Assembly: GCA_046719305.1 (NCBI GenBank)
Contig: JBDNDE010000052.1
Coordinates: forward strand, 1 to 18,269
DNA: 18,269 bases
Origin: RGDT01 sp046719305
GTDB lineage: Bacteria; Planctomycetota; Planctomycetia; Gemmatales; Gemmataceae
Direction: 5' to 3'
Made by a program: the position numbers and the translations under genes. The notes below the pieces were generated by a model. It saw only the letters and a list, made by a program, of their open reading frames with translations, did no database searches and was not told the origin of the DNA. The stretch's first letter is position 1; the number at the start of each line of letters is the position of its first letter. This document shows positions 6,818-15,261 of this stretch, in pieces.

Positions 6818-7480
6818 CTAACTCCGTTTGGGACGATGTTTGACAATATCCCCCGAGATCAGATAGATCACATCCTCCGCGATGTTGGTCGCGTGGTCGG
6901 CGATCCGCTCCAGATGTCGGGTGGCACTAAACAACGATAGGCCAGCTTCCGTGCTGGCAGGCGTCTTTTGCATCCCTTCGATCAGTTCGGTGATAATTTC
7001 GCGGTTGTAACGGTCCACTTCGTCATCCAGCCGCAGGACTTCTTCGGCTTGCTCTTGATTCAACCCGACGAAACTGTCCAGTGCTTGACGCACCATCCTT
7101 GTGGTCAGGTCGGCCATGCGTTGCAATTTGTTCGGCGTGCGCAGGGGCGGGGAAGCACCAAGATGCAGGGCACGCTCCGCAATTTCCTCTGCTAGATCGC
7201 CCATGCGTTCCAGATCGGTCGTGATCAGCATGACGGCTATCACCCGGCGTAAATCACTCGCTACGGGTTGATGTAGGGCCAGCATCTTCAGACATTCTTC
7301 ATGAATGTGATTATCTTCGCGGTCAATTTGCTCGTCGGCAGCGATGACCTCATAAGCAAGGGAGATATTGCCGGTCTGTAATGCCCGCACGGCGCGATGA
7401 ATGGTCTGCTCCACCAGTCCGGCCAGAGCCAGTAGGTCATGTTGCAATCGGGTTTGGTCGCGAAGCAGATGGATGCCCAT
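6818..7480 (-). CDS. phoU: PhoU phosphate signalling regulator
   Basis: The 220-residue all-helical protein has the two repeated three-helix PhoU domains. The metal-cluster E/DxxxD motifs are visible in each half, as DLERMGDLAEEIA and HLERIADHATNIAEDVIYL. PhoU is cytoplasmic and links the Pst transporter to the PhoR kinase, holding the Pho response down when phosphate is plentiful. Length matches the family (about 220-240). The ATG at 7480 has AAAAGGA 4-5 nt upstream, and that sequence lies in the 14-bp gap after the pstB stop, so the two genes are co-transcribed and probably coupled. Confidence 0.95.
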   Translation of the reverse strand: MGIHLLRDQTRLQHDLLALAGLVEQTIHRAVRALQTGNISLAYEVIAADEQIDREDNHIHEECLKMLALHQPVASDLRRVIAVMLITTDLERMGDLAEEIAERALHLGASPPLRTPNKLQRMADLTTRMVRQALDSFVGLNQEQAEEVLRLDDEVDRYNREIITELIEGMQKTPASTEAGLSLFSATRHLERIADHATNIAEDVIYLISGDIVKHRPKRS

Positions 7481-7494
7481 AAATCCTTTTCACC

Positions 7495-8325
7495 TCACCC
7501 GAAGCGGCCGGTGATGTAATCCTCAGTTTGTTTGACAGTGGGACGGGTATACAGCTGATCGGTAGGGCCAGACTCGATCAGCTTGCCTTGATAGAAGAAA
7601 GCGGTCAAATCACTGATGCGAGCCGCCTGTTGCATGTTATGGGTCACGATGACAATCGTGTAGGATTGCTTCAGTTCGAAAATCAGATCTTCAATGCGGG
7701 CCGTACTCGCAGGATCTAGGGCGCTAGCCGGTTCGTCCAGCAACAGCACTTCGGGATCGGTGGCCAGAGCGCGGGCAATACACAGTCGTTGCGCCTGTCC
7801 CCCAGATAGGTTCAACGCGGAATCATTGAGGCGATCCTTAACCTCTTCCCACAAAGCGGCCGCTCGCAGGCACCGCTCGGCAATTTCGGCCAAGCGAGTA
7901 CGATCGTGTTGACCAGCGACCCGGGGACCGAACACCACATTTTCAAAGATGCTCTTGGGGAACGGGTTGCTTTTTTGAAACACCATGCCGACACGACGAC
8001 GCAGATCGACCAGGTTAACACGTTTATCGTAGATGTCCTGCTGATCCAGACGAATCGAACCGGTGTGCGAAGTGCCATCGATCAGATCGTTCATGCGGTT
8101 CAGGCAACGCAAAAACGTACTTTTGCCACAGCCCGACGGCCCGATCAACGCCACCACAGATCGCTCGGGGATCTGTAAGTGGATGTTGAATAACGCTTGC
8201 TTACTCCCGTAGAAAAAGCATAAATCAGATACTTCAAACTTGGCCTGTCCCCCCGGTTGCATCCGCGGACGCCGACCGACCAAGTCACGCTCGGACAGGA
8301 TGGCCGAATAGGACAGATTGGACAT
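7495..8325 (-). CDS. pstB: Phosphate ABC transporter ATP-binding protein PstB
   Basis: The 276-residue ATPase energises phosphate import by the Pst complex at the inner membrane. All ABC motifs are present: Walker A GPSGCGKST (residues 62-70), the Q-loop in MVFQKSNPFP, signature LSGGQAQR (about 173-180), Walker B LLLDEP (194-199) and the switch His in VTHNM (229). The CLNRMNDL segment after Walker A and the ENVVFGPR segment are typical of PstB rather than other ABC ATPases. The signature reads QAQR where most PstB proteins have QQQR, a minor change. The frame extends to a GTG at 8346, but ATG 8325 has GAGGG 4 nt upstream and gives a normal length. It is separated from phoR by about 88 bp, the largest gap inside the operon. 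Confidence 0.95.
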   Translation of the reverse strand: MSNLSYSAILSERDLVGRRPRMQPGGQAKFEVSDLCFFYGSKQALFNIHLQIPERSVVALIGPSGCGKSTFLRCLNRMNDLIDGTSHTGSIRLDQQDIYDKRVNLVDLRRRVGMVFQKSNPFPKSIFENVVFGPRVAGQHDRTRLAEIAERCLRAAALWEEVKDRLNDSALNLSGGQAQRLCIARALATDPEVLLLDEPASALDPASTARIEDLIFELKQSYTIVIVTHNMQQAARISDLTAFFYQGKLIESGPTDQLYTRPTVKQTEDYITGRFG

Positions 8326-8413
8326 AAAACCCTCGTTAGGAAGCACACGGTGTCACCGGAGATATCGTCAGTCTATTGCGGGTAGGCGAAAATTGTTTGA
8401 AAATTTAATGAAG

Positions 8414-9790
8414 TCAAGGGGCCGCAAGCGGAATGGTCAGCGTCAAGGTCGTGCCAACCCCCACGGTGCTACTGGCTCGCACGCTGCCATGCATCGCTTG
8501 GGCCAGGTGCTTGACGATCGACAGGCCCAGCCCCGTGCCGCCCATCTCGCGTGAACGTGCTTTGTCCACCCGATAAAACCGCTCGAAGATCCGTGGCAGA
8601 TCGGCCTCGGGGATGCCGATGCCGGTGTCAATCACCTCCAGTTGTCCCATGCCTTCATGAATCCCGATGCGAACCCGCACTTCACCGCCCTCGGGCGTGT
8701 ATTTCAGTGCGTTGTCGAGCAGATTCTCCAAGATGGTGTCGACCGCTTCTTCGTCCGCCCAGACGACCGGCTCATCGACCACCTCCAGAGTCAGCCGTTG
8801 CGAGCGCGCCTCGGCACGCGGTTGGTGCCGCTCGACCGCCTCGTGGGCCAGCGCCACCAATGCCACATCGCGGAAGCTGTACATCTCGTCCCCCGATTCA
8901 ATGCGGGCCAACGCCAGCAGATCGAGAATCAGGGCATGCAAGCGGTCGCCTTGCCGGGCGATCTGGTCCAAAAATCGGTCCCGGTGTTGCCGGTCGTCCA
9001 CGGCCCCATCTTGCAGCGTCTCGACACATACCTTGATCACCGACAGCGGGGTCTTGAGTTCGTGCGACACATTGGCGACAAAGTCTTGACGCAGACGCTC
9101 CAGACGCCGCAACTCGGTGGTGTCATGGAGAACCACTACGGCTCCGCGGGGGGCATCGCCAGCTAGGCGAGCAGCATGGATAGTCAGCGAGCGGGACAGG
9201 TGTCCCTCCCAGGTAATTTCTTCTCGGTGCGGTTCGGAGCTAACCAGGGCATGGGCCACGGCATCGAGCAACTGCCGGTGCCGCACCACCTCCCACAGAT
9301 GCAAGCCAACCAACGGCCCCTGACTGAGTTCGAGCAGTTCGCGGGCGCGGGCATTAACGAACAACACACGTTGCTCGGCATCCAGGGCCACGACCCCTTC
9401 AACCATCCCGCTGAGAATCGTGTGGAGTTGTTGCCGATCTTCCTCCAGTTCGGCAATGCGTTCGCTAAGGCGTTCGCTCATGCGATTGAACGTCTCGCCC
9501 AGCAGGCTCACTTCGTCTTGATCCATAGGATAAACCCGCGGCTTGGCTATCCCTTTGCTCATGTTGTCCACGGCGGTGATCAGATCATTAACCGGCCGCA
9601 CCACGCGACTACTGAGGATGTAGGCCAGCAAGACCGAACTGCCGATGCCTACCAGGCCAACGATTCCCAGACCGAATAACACCGGGCCACGATGAAGGGC
9701 ATCGAGGGTCAGATAAATGACAGCTATAGCACCGGCAAGGGTGCCGAGGCAGACCAAAGCAAACGATCCCAATAAGCGACGGTAGATCAT
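8414..9790 (-). CDS. phoR: PhoR-type phosphate sensor histidine kinase
   Basis: This 458-residue membrane histidine kinase is the likely partner of the PhoB in this operon. In order it has two membrane helices (about 9-30 and 38-60) with almost no periplasmic loop, as usual for PhoR; a HAMP region (about 60-113); a PAS domain (about 120-225); the HisKA dimerisation helix with phospho-acceptor H243 in VANVSHELKTPLS; and the HATPase domain with N-box ENLLDNALKYTPEGG (N356, N360), G1 box DTGIGIP (388-394) and G2 box GTGLGL (418-423). No catalytic residue is missing. The short loop argues that it reads the Pst/PhoU state rather than binding phosphate directly, in line with the E. coli model. Its ATG is 7 nt after the permease stop, so the two are co-translated. 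Confidence 0.93.
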   Translation of the reverse strand: MIYRRLLGSFALVCLGTLAGAIAVIYLTLDALHRGPVLFGLGIVGLVGIGSSVLLAYILSSRVVRPVNDLITAVDNMSKGIAKPRVYPMDQDEVSLLGETFNRMSERLSERIAELEEDRQQLHTILSGMVEGVVALDAEQRVLFVNARARELLELSQGPLVGLHLWEVVRHRQLLDAVAHALVSSEPHREEITWEGHLSRSLTIHAARLAGDAPRGAVVVLHDTTELRRLERLRQDFVANVSHELKTPLSVIKVCVETLQDGAVDDRQHRDRFLDQIARQGDRLHALILDLLALARIESGDEMYSFRDVALVALAHEAVERHQPRAEARSQRLTLEVVDEPVVWADEEAVDTILENLLDNALKYTPEGGEVRVRIGIHEGMGQLEVIDTGIGIPEADLPRIFERFYRVDKARSREMGGTGLGLSIVKHLAQAMHGSVRASSTVGVGTTLTLTIPLAAP

Positions 9791-9797
9791 ATCCGAA

Positions 9798-11711
9798 TCA
9801 ATCTGCTCGGCTAGCCTGAACCACTCGTTTGCCGGTCACCAACCGGATGCCAAAGTTCAACAGCAGCACCAGCGACATAAGTACAAACGCCGCCGCCCAT
9901 GCCTGGCGTTGCTGATTCTCAAAAGCACTGGTGGCATAGCGATAAATATACGGCGGCAAGGTCGGCATGAAATCACCCAGAGAGTCCGGCCAGCCGACAT
10001 TCTCCCCCGCTGTCAGCAGCAATGGGGCTGTCTCGCCGGCTATGCGGGCCACCGACAAAAAAATCGCCGTGATAATAGCCGGCAATGCCGCGGGCAGAAC
10101 CACGCGTAAGATCGTCTGCGCTTGGCTAGCACCTAGGGCCTGGCTGGCCGTACGCAGACTCATCGGCACAAGACGAAGAGCCTCCTCGGACGCCCGCAGC
10201 ACGATGGGAATCATCATCACCGCCAGAGCAAATACTGCCGACCAGCCATACAGCCGCACACGCGAGCCAGTCACCCCCTCCAGCCAGACCGCCAAATAGC
10301 CGAACAACGAGGAGGCAAAGATGCCGATGACGATCGACGGCACCCCGCCGAGTTGTTCGGCGATGGAGCGTACTGTTGAACTAAGCCAGTTGCTTCGATA
10401 TTCCGCCAGGTAAATCGCTGTCAGCAATCCGATGGGGACAGCGAAGAGGCTGGCAAGCCCGACGACGGTTAGGGAACCGACGATGGCGTGCTTCAGTCCC
10501 CCACCGGTTTCTGTCGGCGGGACCGGCAGTTGGGTAAAAAACTCCCAATTAAGCGCACTGACTCCTTTGTACGTCAAATATCCCAGGATGAGGATAAGCA
10601 AGGCCATCGTAAAAACGACGCAACAGCCCAGAGTCACCGTCATGATACGGTTGACCCCCTCCGCGCTGAGCCACCACATGCGGGGCAGAACGGCCGACCA
10701 CGGCTTCGATGGCTCAGTGGTTGCAACCTCGAGCGTAGCGGACTGTCCAAACGACAGCCACGGCCCGATTTGACCCACCTGCGACAGCAGCCAGCGGGCC
10801 AAGCTGTTGATCAGCACCGTGACCAGCAACAGAATCAGCCCCAACTCTACCAACACTGACGAGAACAATCGGGTGTCGGCCTCCATATATTGGTTGGCCA
10901 ACTTGCTGGCGATCGAGTCGCCCTGTCCGAACAACGAGAGGCTGACCTCGGTACGGTTGCCGATTAGCATGGTGACGGCCATGGTTTCGCCCAGGGCACG
11001 CCCCAAAGCTAAAAAAGCCCCAGCGAGGATCCCCGGTCGGGCATAAGGTAACACGACCCGCCAGATGGTTTGCCACCGCGTCGCTCCCAGGGCTAACGCT
11101 CCTTCTCGCTGTGACCTCGGTACCGCTTGGCAAACATCATAGCTGATGGCGGCGATGTACGGTACGATCATAACTGACAACACCAGCCCGGCGGAGAGCA
11201 ACCCCCGACCGCTGACGTTGTTGCTGCCCAGAAGGCGAAAGATCTGACCCACCAGGGGGGCCAGCACATACAGACCCCAGAAGCCGTAAATCACACTGGG
11301 AATCGCCGCCAGCATCTCGATGAAGAACGAGGCGATTCGACGCAGACGCGGCCCAGCAATCTCGGAGAGATACGCCGCCGTACCCACCCCCAGCGGCACC
11401 GCGATCAGCATGGCAATCGCCGAGGTCACTAGCGTGCCGTAGACAAACGCTAGCGACCCGAACCGCGGCGGCTCGGCCACCGGGTTCCAATCGGTCGAAA
11501 GCAAGAAGGGAAGTCCGAAGGTCTGGATGCCCAGCCAGGAGCGTACGACCAGCACCACAAGCAATAGCAGGCTGACCAGCACGATCAAGCAGGCGGCTGC
11601 TTGGCACAAGAGCTTGAAATAGCCGTCAAAAGCTACCAAAGCGACCGCACGGGAATCGTTGGTGGGGGAACAAGAAGAAGCAGGAACTGAGGTCATACGA
11701 AGACTGATCAT
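9798..11711 (-). CDS. pstC-pstA: Fused phosphate ABC permease, PstC and PstA in one chain
   Basis: This 637-residue integral membrane protein contains both Pst permease subunits in one frame. The N-terminal half (about 1-330) is PstC, with its ABC-permease EAA loop at about 203-229 (EGALALGATRW, then VVLPYARPG). The C-terminal half (about 345-637) is PstA, with its EAA loop at about 521-546 (TASQALGAS, then VVLPAALPAI). Two separate proteins of roughly 300 residues are the rule; here a soluble linker of about 25 residues (320-345) joins them. The internal ATG at residue 345 has no Shine-Dalgarno sequence, which argues against a hidden separate pstA start. Each half has about six hydrophobic segments. 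The start at 11711 has AGAAGG only 1 nt upstream; ATG 11696 is an alternative. pstS lies 49 bp upstream and phoR follows after 7 bp. Confidence 0.93.
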   Translation of the reverse strand: MISLRMTSVPASSCSPTNDSRAVALVAFDGYFKLLCQAAACLIVLVSLLLLVVLVVRSWLGIQTFGLPFLLSTDWNPVAEPPRFGSLAFVYGTLVTSAIAMLIAVPLGVGTAAYLSEIAGPRLRRIASFFIEMLAAIPSVIYGFWGLYVLAPLVGQIFRLLGSNNVSGRGLLSAGLVLSVMIVPYIAAISYDVCQAVPRSQREGALALGATRWQTIWRVVLPYARPGILAGAFLALGRALGETMAVTMLIGNRTEVSLSLFGQGDSIASKLANQYMEADTRLFSSVLVELGLILLLVTVLINSLARWLLSQVGQIGPWLSFGQSATLEVATTEPSKPWSAVLPRMWWLSAEGVNRIMTVTLGCCVVFTMALLILILGYLTYKGVSALNWEFFTQLPVPPTETGGGLKHAIVGSLTVVGLASLFAVPIGLLTAIYLAEYRSNWLSSTVRSIAEQLGGVPSIVIGIFASSLFGYLAVWLEGVTGSRVRLYGWSAVFALAVMMIPIVLRASEEALRLVPMSLRTASQALGASQAQTILRVVLPAALPAIITAIFLSVARIAGETAPLLLTAGENVGWPDSLGDFMPTLPPYIYRYATSAFENQQRQAWAAAFVLMSLVLLLNFGIRLVTGKRVVQASRAD

Positions 11712-11760
11712 CCCTTCTCAACCAAGACGCTCTCGCTTTGGGTAGGCGCGACGTGACATC

Positions 11761-12783
11761 TTATCCCTTGATCTGTTCGAGTTTGGGTTCGATCTTCCGT
11801 ACCAACGACTCCGGCAGCCGGGCATAGTGCAACGCTTCGAGCATCTCCTGCCCTTCGTGCGTTGCCCACCACAAAAAATCTTTCACCAGCTTGGCCTTGG
11901 CCGCTGGCTGCTTCACATACACCAACGCCCAGACCGTCCCGGCGATCGGGTACGCCTCCTCTCCTGGGGCGTTCACGATCGAGTAACGCAAATCCTCAGG
12001 CACTTGCACCGTCGCTGCCGCCGCCTCGACGCTTTTCAGGTCCGGCTTAATTGCCTTGCCGCGGGCGTTGATCACCCTAGCATAGGGAATCTCATTCTTG
12101 ATCGCATAGATCAGTTCCACGTAGCCAATACTACCTTTAGTAGCTTTGACGGCCCCGGCGACGCCGGCGTTGCCTTTGTGGCCGCTTCCCGTCTCGAACT
12201 TGGGTGCGGTGCCCTTGCCAGGCGTCCAGGCCTCTTTGTCGATGCTGCTGAGATAGTCGGTGAAGATGAAGCTGGTACCCGAGGCATCGGAGCGATAAGC
12301 CACGGTGATCTTCTCCTCAGGTAGCTGAATCTTGGGGTTGAGCTTGACAATCGACGCATCGTTCCACTTGGTGATTTTGCCGGTGAAAATGCCGATGAGC
12401 GTCGGACCATCGAGCGTAAGCTCCGGCACGCCATCCAGATTATACGCCAATACCACCGCGCCCATCGCTAGGGGCACATGGATCATCTCGCCGTTGCTCT
12501 GTCGGGCGGTTTGTAGTTGTTCTTCGTTGAGCGGGGCATCGCTACAGCCGAAATCGACCTCTTTGGCCGTCAGCATCTTGATGCCGGCTCCGGAGCCTTT
12601 GCCCTGATAGTTCAGCGTGACGCCTTTGGTTTTTTGGTAAATGCTGGCCCATTCTTGCATCAGCGGATCGATAAACGACGAACCGGCCGCATCCAGGCGC
12701 AGCCTGGCTTCGCCGCAGCCGATCGCTCCTAGACCGAGCAACAGACAGATGACAATCCCGGCACGCATCATCGTAGTCCTCAC
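11761..12783 (-). CDS. pstS: Phosphate-binding protein PstS (probable lipoprotein)
   Basis: The 340-residue protein is the extracytoplasmic phosphate receptor of the Pst importer. The mature part begins with LRLDAAGSSFIDPLMQEW and continues with NYQGKGSGAGIK, GCSDAPL and RSDASGTSFIFTDYL, the family segments whose Ser, Arg, Asp and Thr residues bind phosphate. The N terminus is a signal peptide with a lipobox-like AIGC (Cys at residue 23), so lipid anchoring is likely although the -3 position is Ala rather than Leu. The gene heads the operon, with a 103-bp upstream gap that has promoter-like and weak Pho-box-like sequence. Length is normal for the family. Confidence 0.95.
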   Translation of the reverse strand: MRTTMMRAGIVICLLLGLGAIGCGEARLRLDAAGSSFIDPLMQEWASIYQKTKGVTLNYQGKGSGAGIKMLTAKEVDFGCSDAPLNEEQLQTARQSNGEMIHVPLAMGAVVLAYNLDGVPELTLDGPTLIGIFTGKITKWNDASIVKLNPKIQLPEEKITVAYRSDASGTSFIFTDYLSSIDKEAWTPGKGTAPKFETGSGHKGNAGVAGAVKATKGSIGYVELIYAIKNEIPYARVINARGKAIKPDLKSVEAAAATVQVPEDLRYSIVNAPGEEAYPIAGTVWALVYVKQPAAKAKLVKDFLWWATHEGQEMLEALHYARLPESLVRKIEPKLEQIKG

Positions 12784-12834
12784 GGGGTCGCGAAACCCGA
12801 CTGTACTCCACCCACCCAGCTAGCTTAAGTTCAA

Positions 12835-12877
12835 GATATAGATGCCAAGCCGACTGGACGTGAGGAATTGATGAAAG
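12835..12877 (-). promoter_or_regulatory. Candidate Pho-box and -10 element upstream of pstS
   Basis: Read on the - strand, 12877-12860 is CTTTCATCAATTCCTCAC, which matches 10 of the 14 repeat positions of the E. coli Pho-box (two 7-mers separated by 4 nt). A TATATC at 12840-12835 could be a -10 element with no consensus -35. The distance from box to -10 is 19 nt against about 10 nt in E. coli phoA, so the assignment is weak. Planctomycete PhoB sites may also differ from the enterobacterial consensus. Confidence 0.25.
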
Positions 12878-12886
12878 CCAAGCGAT

Positions 12887-13213
12887 TTATGGCTTAGATT
12901 GGAAAACCTTGGAGACGGTCGTAGGAGCTTGGTTAGGTAAATGGATTGAGGCGATAATGAGATAAGTGTTGTTTGCAATCAGATTGAAAGGAGGGTTCGC
13001 CAACCAGTCCGTTGAGTTGTAATTCATCTCAACCCGATGTTGGGGGCCTTGTGTGGGGTTGGTCAGATTGATCAGTGTGACCACAAACGAGGCCTGATTC
13101 ATTAAGGGGCGAGTCCCCGAGGCAGGGAGCGTAGGTCCCGTGTGTTCCTGGGTCGGCACATCAATCATCAGTGCTGGAGCCAGCAGACTGCTTTGACTAC
13201 TCACACTACTCAT
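12887..13213 (-). CDS. Unrecognised 108-residue protein coupled to the kinase gene
   Basis: I do not recognise this protein. The frame is open back to 13369, but that part lies wholly inside the kinase coding region. The ATG at 13213 overlaps the last base of the kinase stop (TAATG), with AAGGAAAGG just upstream, so this start and translational coupling are favoured. The product has no signal peptide or membrane helix. After a low-complexity Ser/Pro-rich beginning (about 1-40), residues 41-104 alternate hydrophobic and polar positions (SFVVTLINL, TYLIIASIHL), suggesting a small beta-sheet domain. Tight coupling to the kinase suggests a substrate or accessory protein of that kinase, but this is inference from position only. 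The pstS promoter region follows. Confidence 0.6.
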   Translation of the reverse strand: MSSVSSQSSLLAPALMIDVPTQEHTGPTLPASGTRPLMNQASFVVTLINLTNPTQGPQHRVEMNYNSTDWLANPPFNLIANNTYLIIASIHLPNQAPTTVSKVFQSKP

Positions 13214-15261
13214 TAGCGCCTTTCCTTCTTGGTATCCAGAGGCGTGATGCGAAAGTTCGTGACCTCCACCGCCCCGCTGTGAAGATAAATCCCAACAGAT
13301 CCACTCAATCGGTAGTGCGGGGCCGGACGTTGCTCGACATTCGGAAGAGCTTGCAACGTCTCCCACCACACTCGGTGTACCTGCTCATCCGTCGCTCGTT
13401 GCCAACTCCCCAGCAACAAACCATCCATGCGAAAATCCACTTGCTCGCCGCTCACCTCGATCTCCAGTTGATGGCTCGCCGCCCGGAGAAACAGCCTCAG
13501 CGTGGCGTATAATCCCAACAGGTCCCCCGGGTGCATCGGCACCGTGATCACGCGTCCAGCAAACAGCGGGAGTGGCGAGGTTCCACTGACAACCCGCATG
13601 TGCAAGGTTTCATGCAGACGCGGCGCGGGAATCGACACCACCGCTGCCTGCGCCTCGAGTTTGTCGGCCCATTCATGAAGCGTTATCACTATTAGATCAC
13701 ACTCGGTCCCTCTGGGCGTCGATACCTCGGTCCCCATCACATACACGCCCAGATATTTGTTCTTCACCGTTTGGATGACTCGTACGTTGGCCGACACCCG
13801 GTAGCGGTTGCAGGGAACACTTGGCAACAATTCCAGCGAGGCAGGTAAATCGCTGCGAACCAGATAGGGTTCTCGGGGCCGAATCGGGGGCAGAGGACGC
13901 TCTGGCTGCTGCAACCAGCGAGCCACCACGGGCCCCCCTCGAGGGCCGATCAATTCTACTGGGTTGCCTTGACGCAAGGTTTCGATCAAGGCGGCGTAGC
14001 GTTCGGCGCGTGACGAGGGGGGCGGGGCCGCCGCCAGCAGCAGGCCCAGCATCCCGATCAGCACAAACAACGATGTCAGCGAGCCAAACCACCACGGTAG
14101 GTGGGGTTCCTTACGAGTTGCCCATGGCATGGATGTCGTTTTGCCGCTAAGCCAATTGGCCAGATCCTGCTCCAACTCGCCAGCATGGGCGTAGCGGTTT
14201 TCGGGGTGTTTCTCCAGGCAACGCAAAATGATCCGCTGCAACTCCGCCGGGATTTGTGGTCGCAACTGACGCGGTGAAAATGGTTCGACTTGCCGGGTGA
14301 TGCGTAAGAGCTCGTCGCGGGTGCGCCCCCAGAACGGTCGCCGTCCGGTGAGCGCCTCGTAAAACATCACCCCCAGGGCAAACACATCGGCCCGAGCGTC
14401 TACCTTGTGGCCCAGAGTCTGCTCGGGGGCCATGCAGCCGGGCGTTCCCAACTGCTGTTGCGGCAGGGTGAGCGGCTCGGCCTCCGCTATCCAGGCCAGC
14501 CCGAAATCAGCCACTTTGCAGCGGCCTTGCTCATCGAGCAAGACGTTAGCCAACTTGAGGTCGCGATGCACCAACCCTTGGCGATGAAGATAAGCCACAC
14601 CGCGTGTCACCTGCAACAGCATCTCGACGCTTTCGCGGACACCGCGATACCGGGCGAACCACTGCAGCAGCGAGCCGCCCGTCATGAGCGGCATTGTCAG
14701 GGCATCTTCCTCGCGAAAGGTGCCATAATGCAACACCGACAGCACATGATCATGATTCAGCGAGGCAGCCAGGCAGGCTTCGCGATACAGCCGATTCCGT
14801 TCACTGGGCATAGCCAAAAAACCGGCCCGAATAACCTTCAGCGCCACTCGGCGTTTGAGCGTCAGATCGGTCGCCTCGTAGACGACTCCCATGCCGCCGC
14901 GGCCGATCTCGCGTTCGATGCGGTGCGGCGGCAGGGCCGGCAATCTCTGCAACCCCACAGGCAACGGTTGGTCTTCCTGCCAAACCACCTGATGCGTCGG
15001 TGTCAGGTATCCGCGGATGTGAAAAGCCTCGATTAGCCGTTGCCGATAGGCGTGGTAGCGTAGCAACCAGCCTTGAACACTGGGGGAACCGCCGCGGAGT
15101 CGTTCAGCCTCGAAGGCGGTAACGATCAATTCGATGACGGTATCTGGCGAGGCAGCGATATCTGGATGCTGCGACAAGACACTTTCAATGTCGACGCAGC
15201 GTCCCGCGAGGAATTCCTGATGTATCCAGGCACACAATTCAGGGAGCGACTTCCTGAGCAT
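13213..15261 (-). CDS. Transmembrane Ser/Thr protein kinase with DUF1080/LamG-like C-terminal domain
   Basis: This 682-residue protein is a Hanks-type (PknB-like) kinase. An N-terminal helical segment (about 1-110) precedes the catalytic domain (about 114-372) with P-loop GRGGMGVVY (120-128), ATP-anchoring K142, helix-C Glu161, catalytic HRDLKLAN (D234, N239), DFG (252-254) and APE (278-280). All catalytic residues are present, so it should be active. One membrane helix (about 391-411) places residues 412-682 outside the cytoplasm. The end of that domain, GSVGIYLHSGAVEVTNFRI, resembles the last strands of the DUF1080/3-keto-disaccharide hydrolase (LamG-like) fold common in planctomycetes, suggesting sugar sensing; this assignment is tentative. 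The ATG at 15261 has AGGTGG about 4 nt upstream. The gene has its own 174-bp upstream gap and is coupled to the 108-residue gene. Confidence 0.9.
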   Translation of the reverse strand: MLRKSLPELCAWIHQEFLAGRCVDIESVLSQHPDIAASPDTVIELIVTAFEAERLRGGSPSVQGWLLRYHAYRQRLIEAFHIRGYLTPTHQVVWQEDQPLPVGLQRLPALPPHRIEREIGRGGMGVVYEATDLTLKRRVALKVIRAGFLAMPSERNRLYREACLAASLNHDHVLSVLHYGTFREEDALTMPLMTGGSLLQWFARYRGVRESVEMLLQVTRGVAYLHRQGLVHRDLKLANVLLDEQGRCKVADFGLAWIAEAEPLTLPQQQLGTPGCMAPEQTLGHKVDARADVFALGVMFYEALTGRRPFWGRTRDELLRITRQVEPFSPRQLRPQIPAELQRIILRCLEKHPENRYAHAGELEQDLANWLSGKTTSMPWATRKEPHLPWWFGSLTSLFVLIGMLGLLLAAAPPPSSRAERYAALIETLRQGNPVELIGPRGGPVVARWLQQPERPLPPIRPREPYLVRSDLPASLELLPSVPCNRYRVSANVRVIQTVKNKYLGVYVMGTEVSTPRGTECDLIVITLHEWADKLEAQAAVVSIPAPRLHETLHMRVVSGTSPLPLFAGRVITVPMHPGDLLGLYATLRLFLRAASHQLEIEVSGEQVDFRMDGLLLGSWQRATDEQVHRVWWETLQALPNVEQRPAPHYRLSGSVGIYLHSGAVEVTNFRITPLDTKKERR

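Noticed and set aside
8349..8359. Short palindrome CGGTGTCACCG before pstB
   Set aside because: An 11-base palindrome alone is common at this base composition; there is no second copy or clear promoter context to call it an operator.
8642..9679. Two + strand open frames of 174 and 167 codons (8642-9166 and 9176-9679)
   Set aside because: Both lie entirely antisense to phoR, whose kinase motifs are complete. They result from high GC and show no recognisable motif.
10677..10679. Separate pstA start at the internal ATG of the fused permease
   Set aside because: No Shine-Dalgarno sequence precedes it and the reading frame is continuous from the PstC half, so a fusion is the simpler reading.
13214..13369. 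N-terminal extension of the 108-residue protein to give 160 residues
   Set aside because: The extension lies wholly inside the kinase coding region in another frame and has no ribosome-binding site; the TAATG-coupled start at 13213 is better supported.
14407..15036. Open frame of 209 codons on the + strand
   Set aside because: It is antisense to the catalytic domain of the Ser/Thr kinase, where all kinase motifs are read on the - strand.
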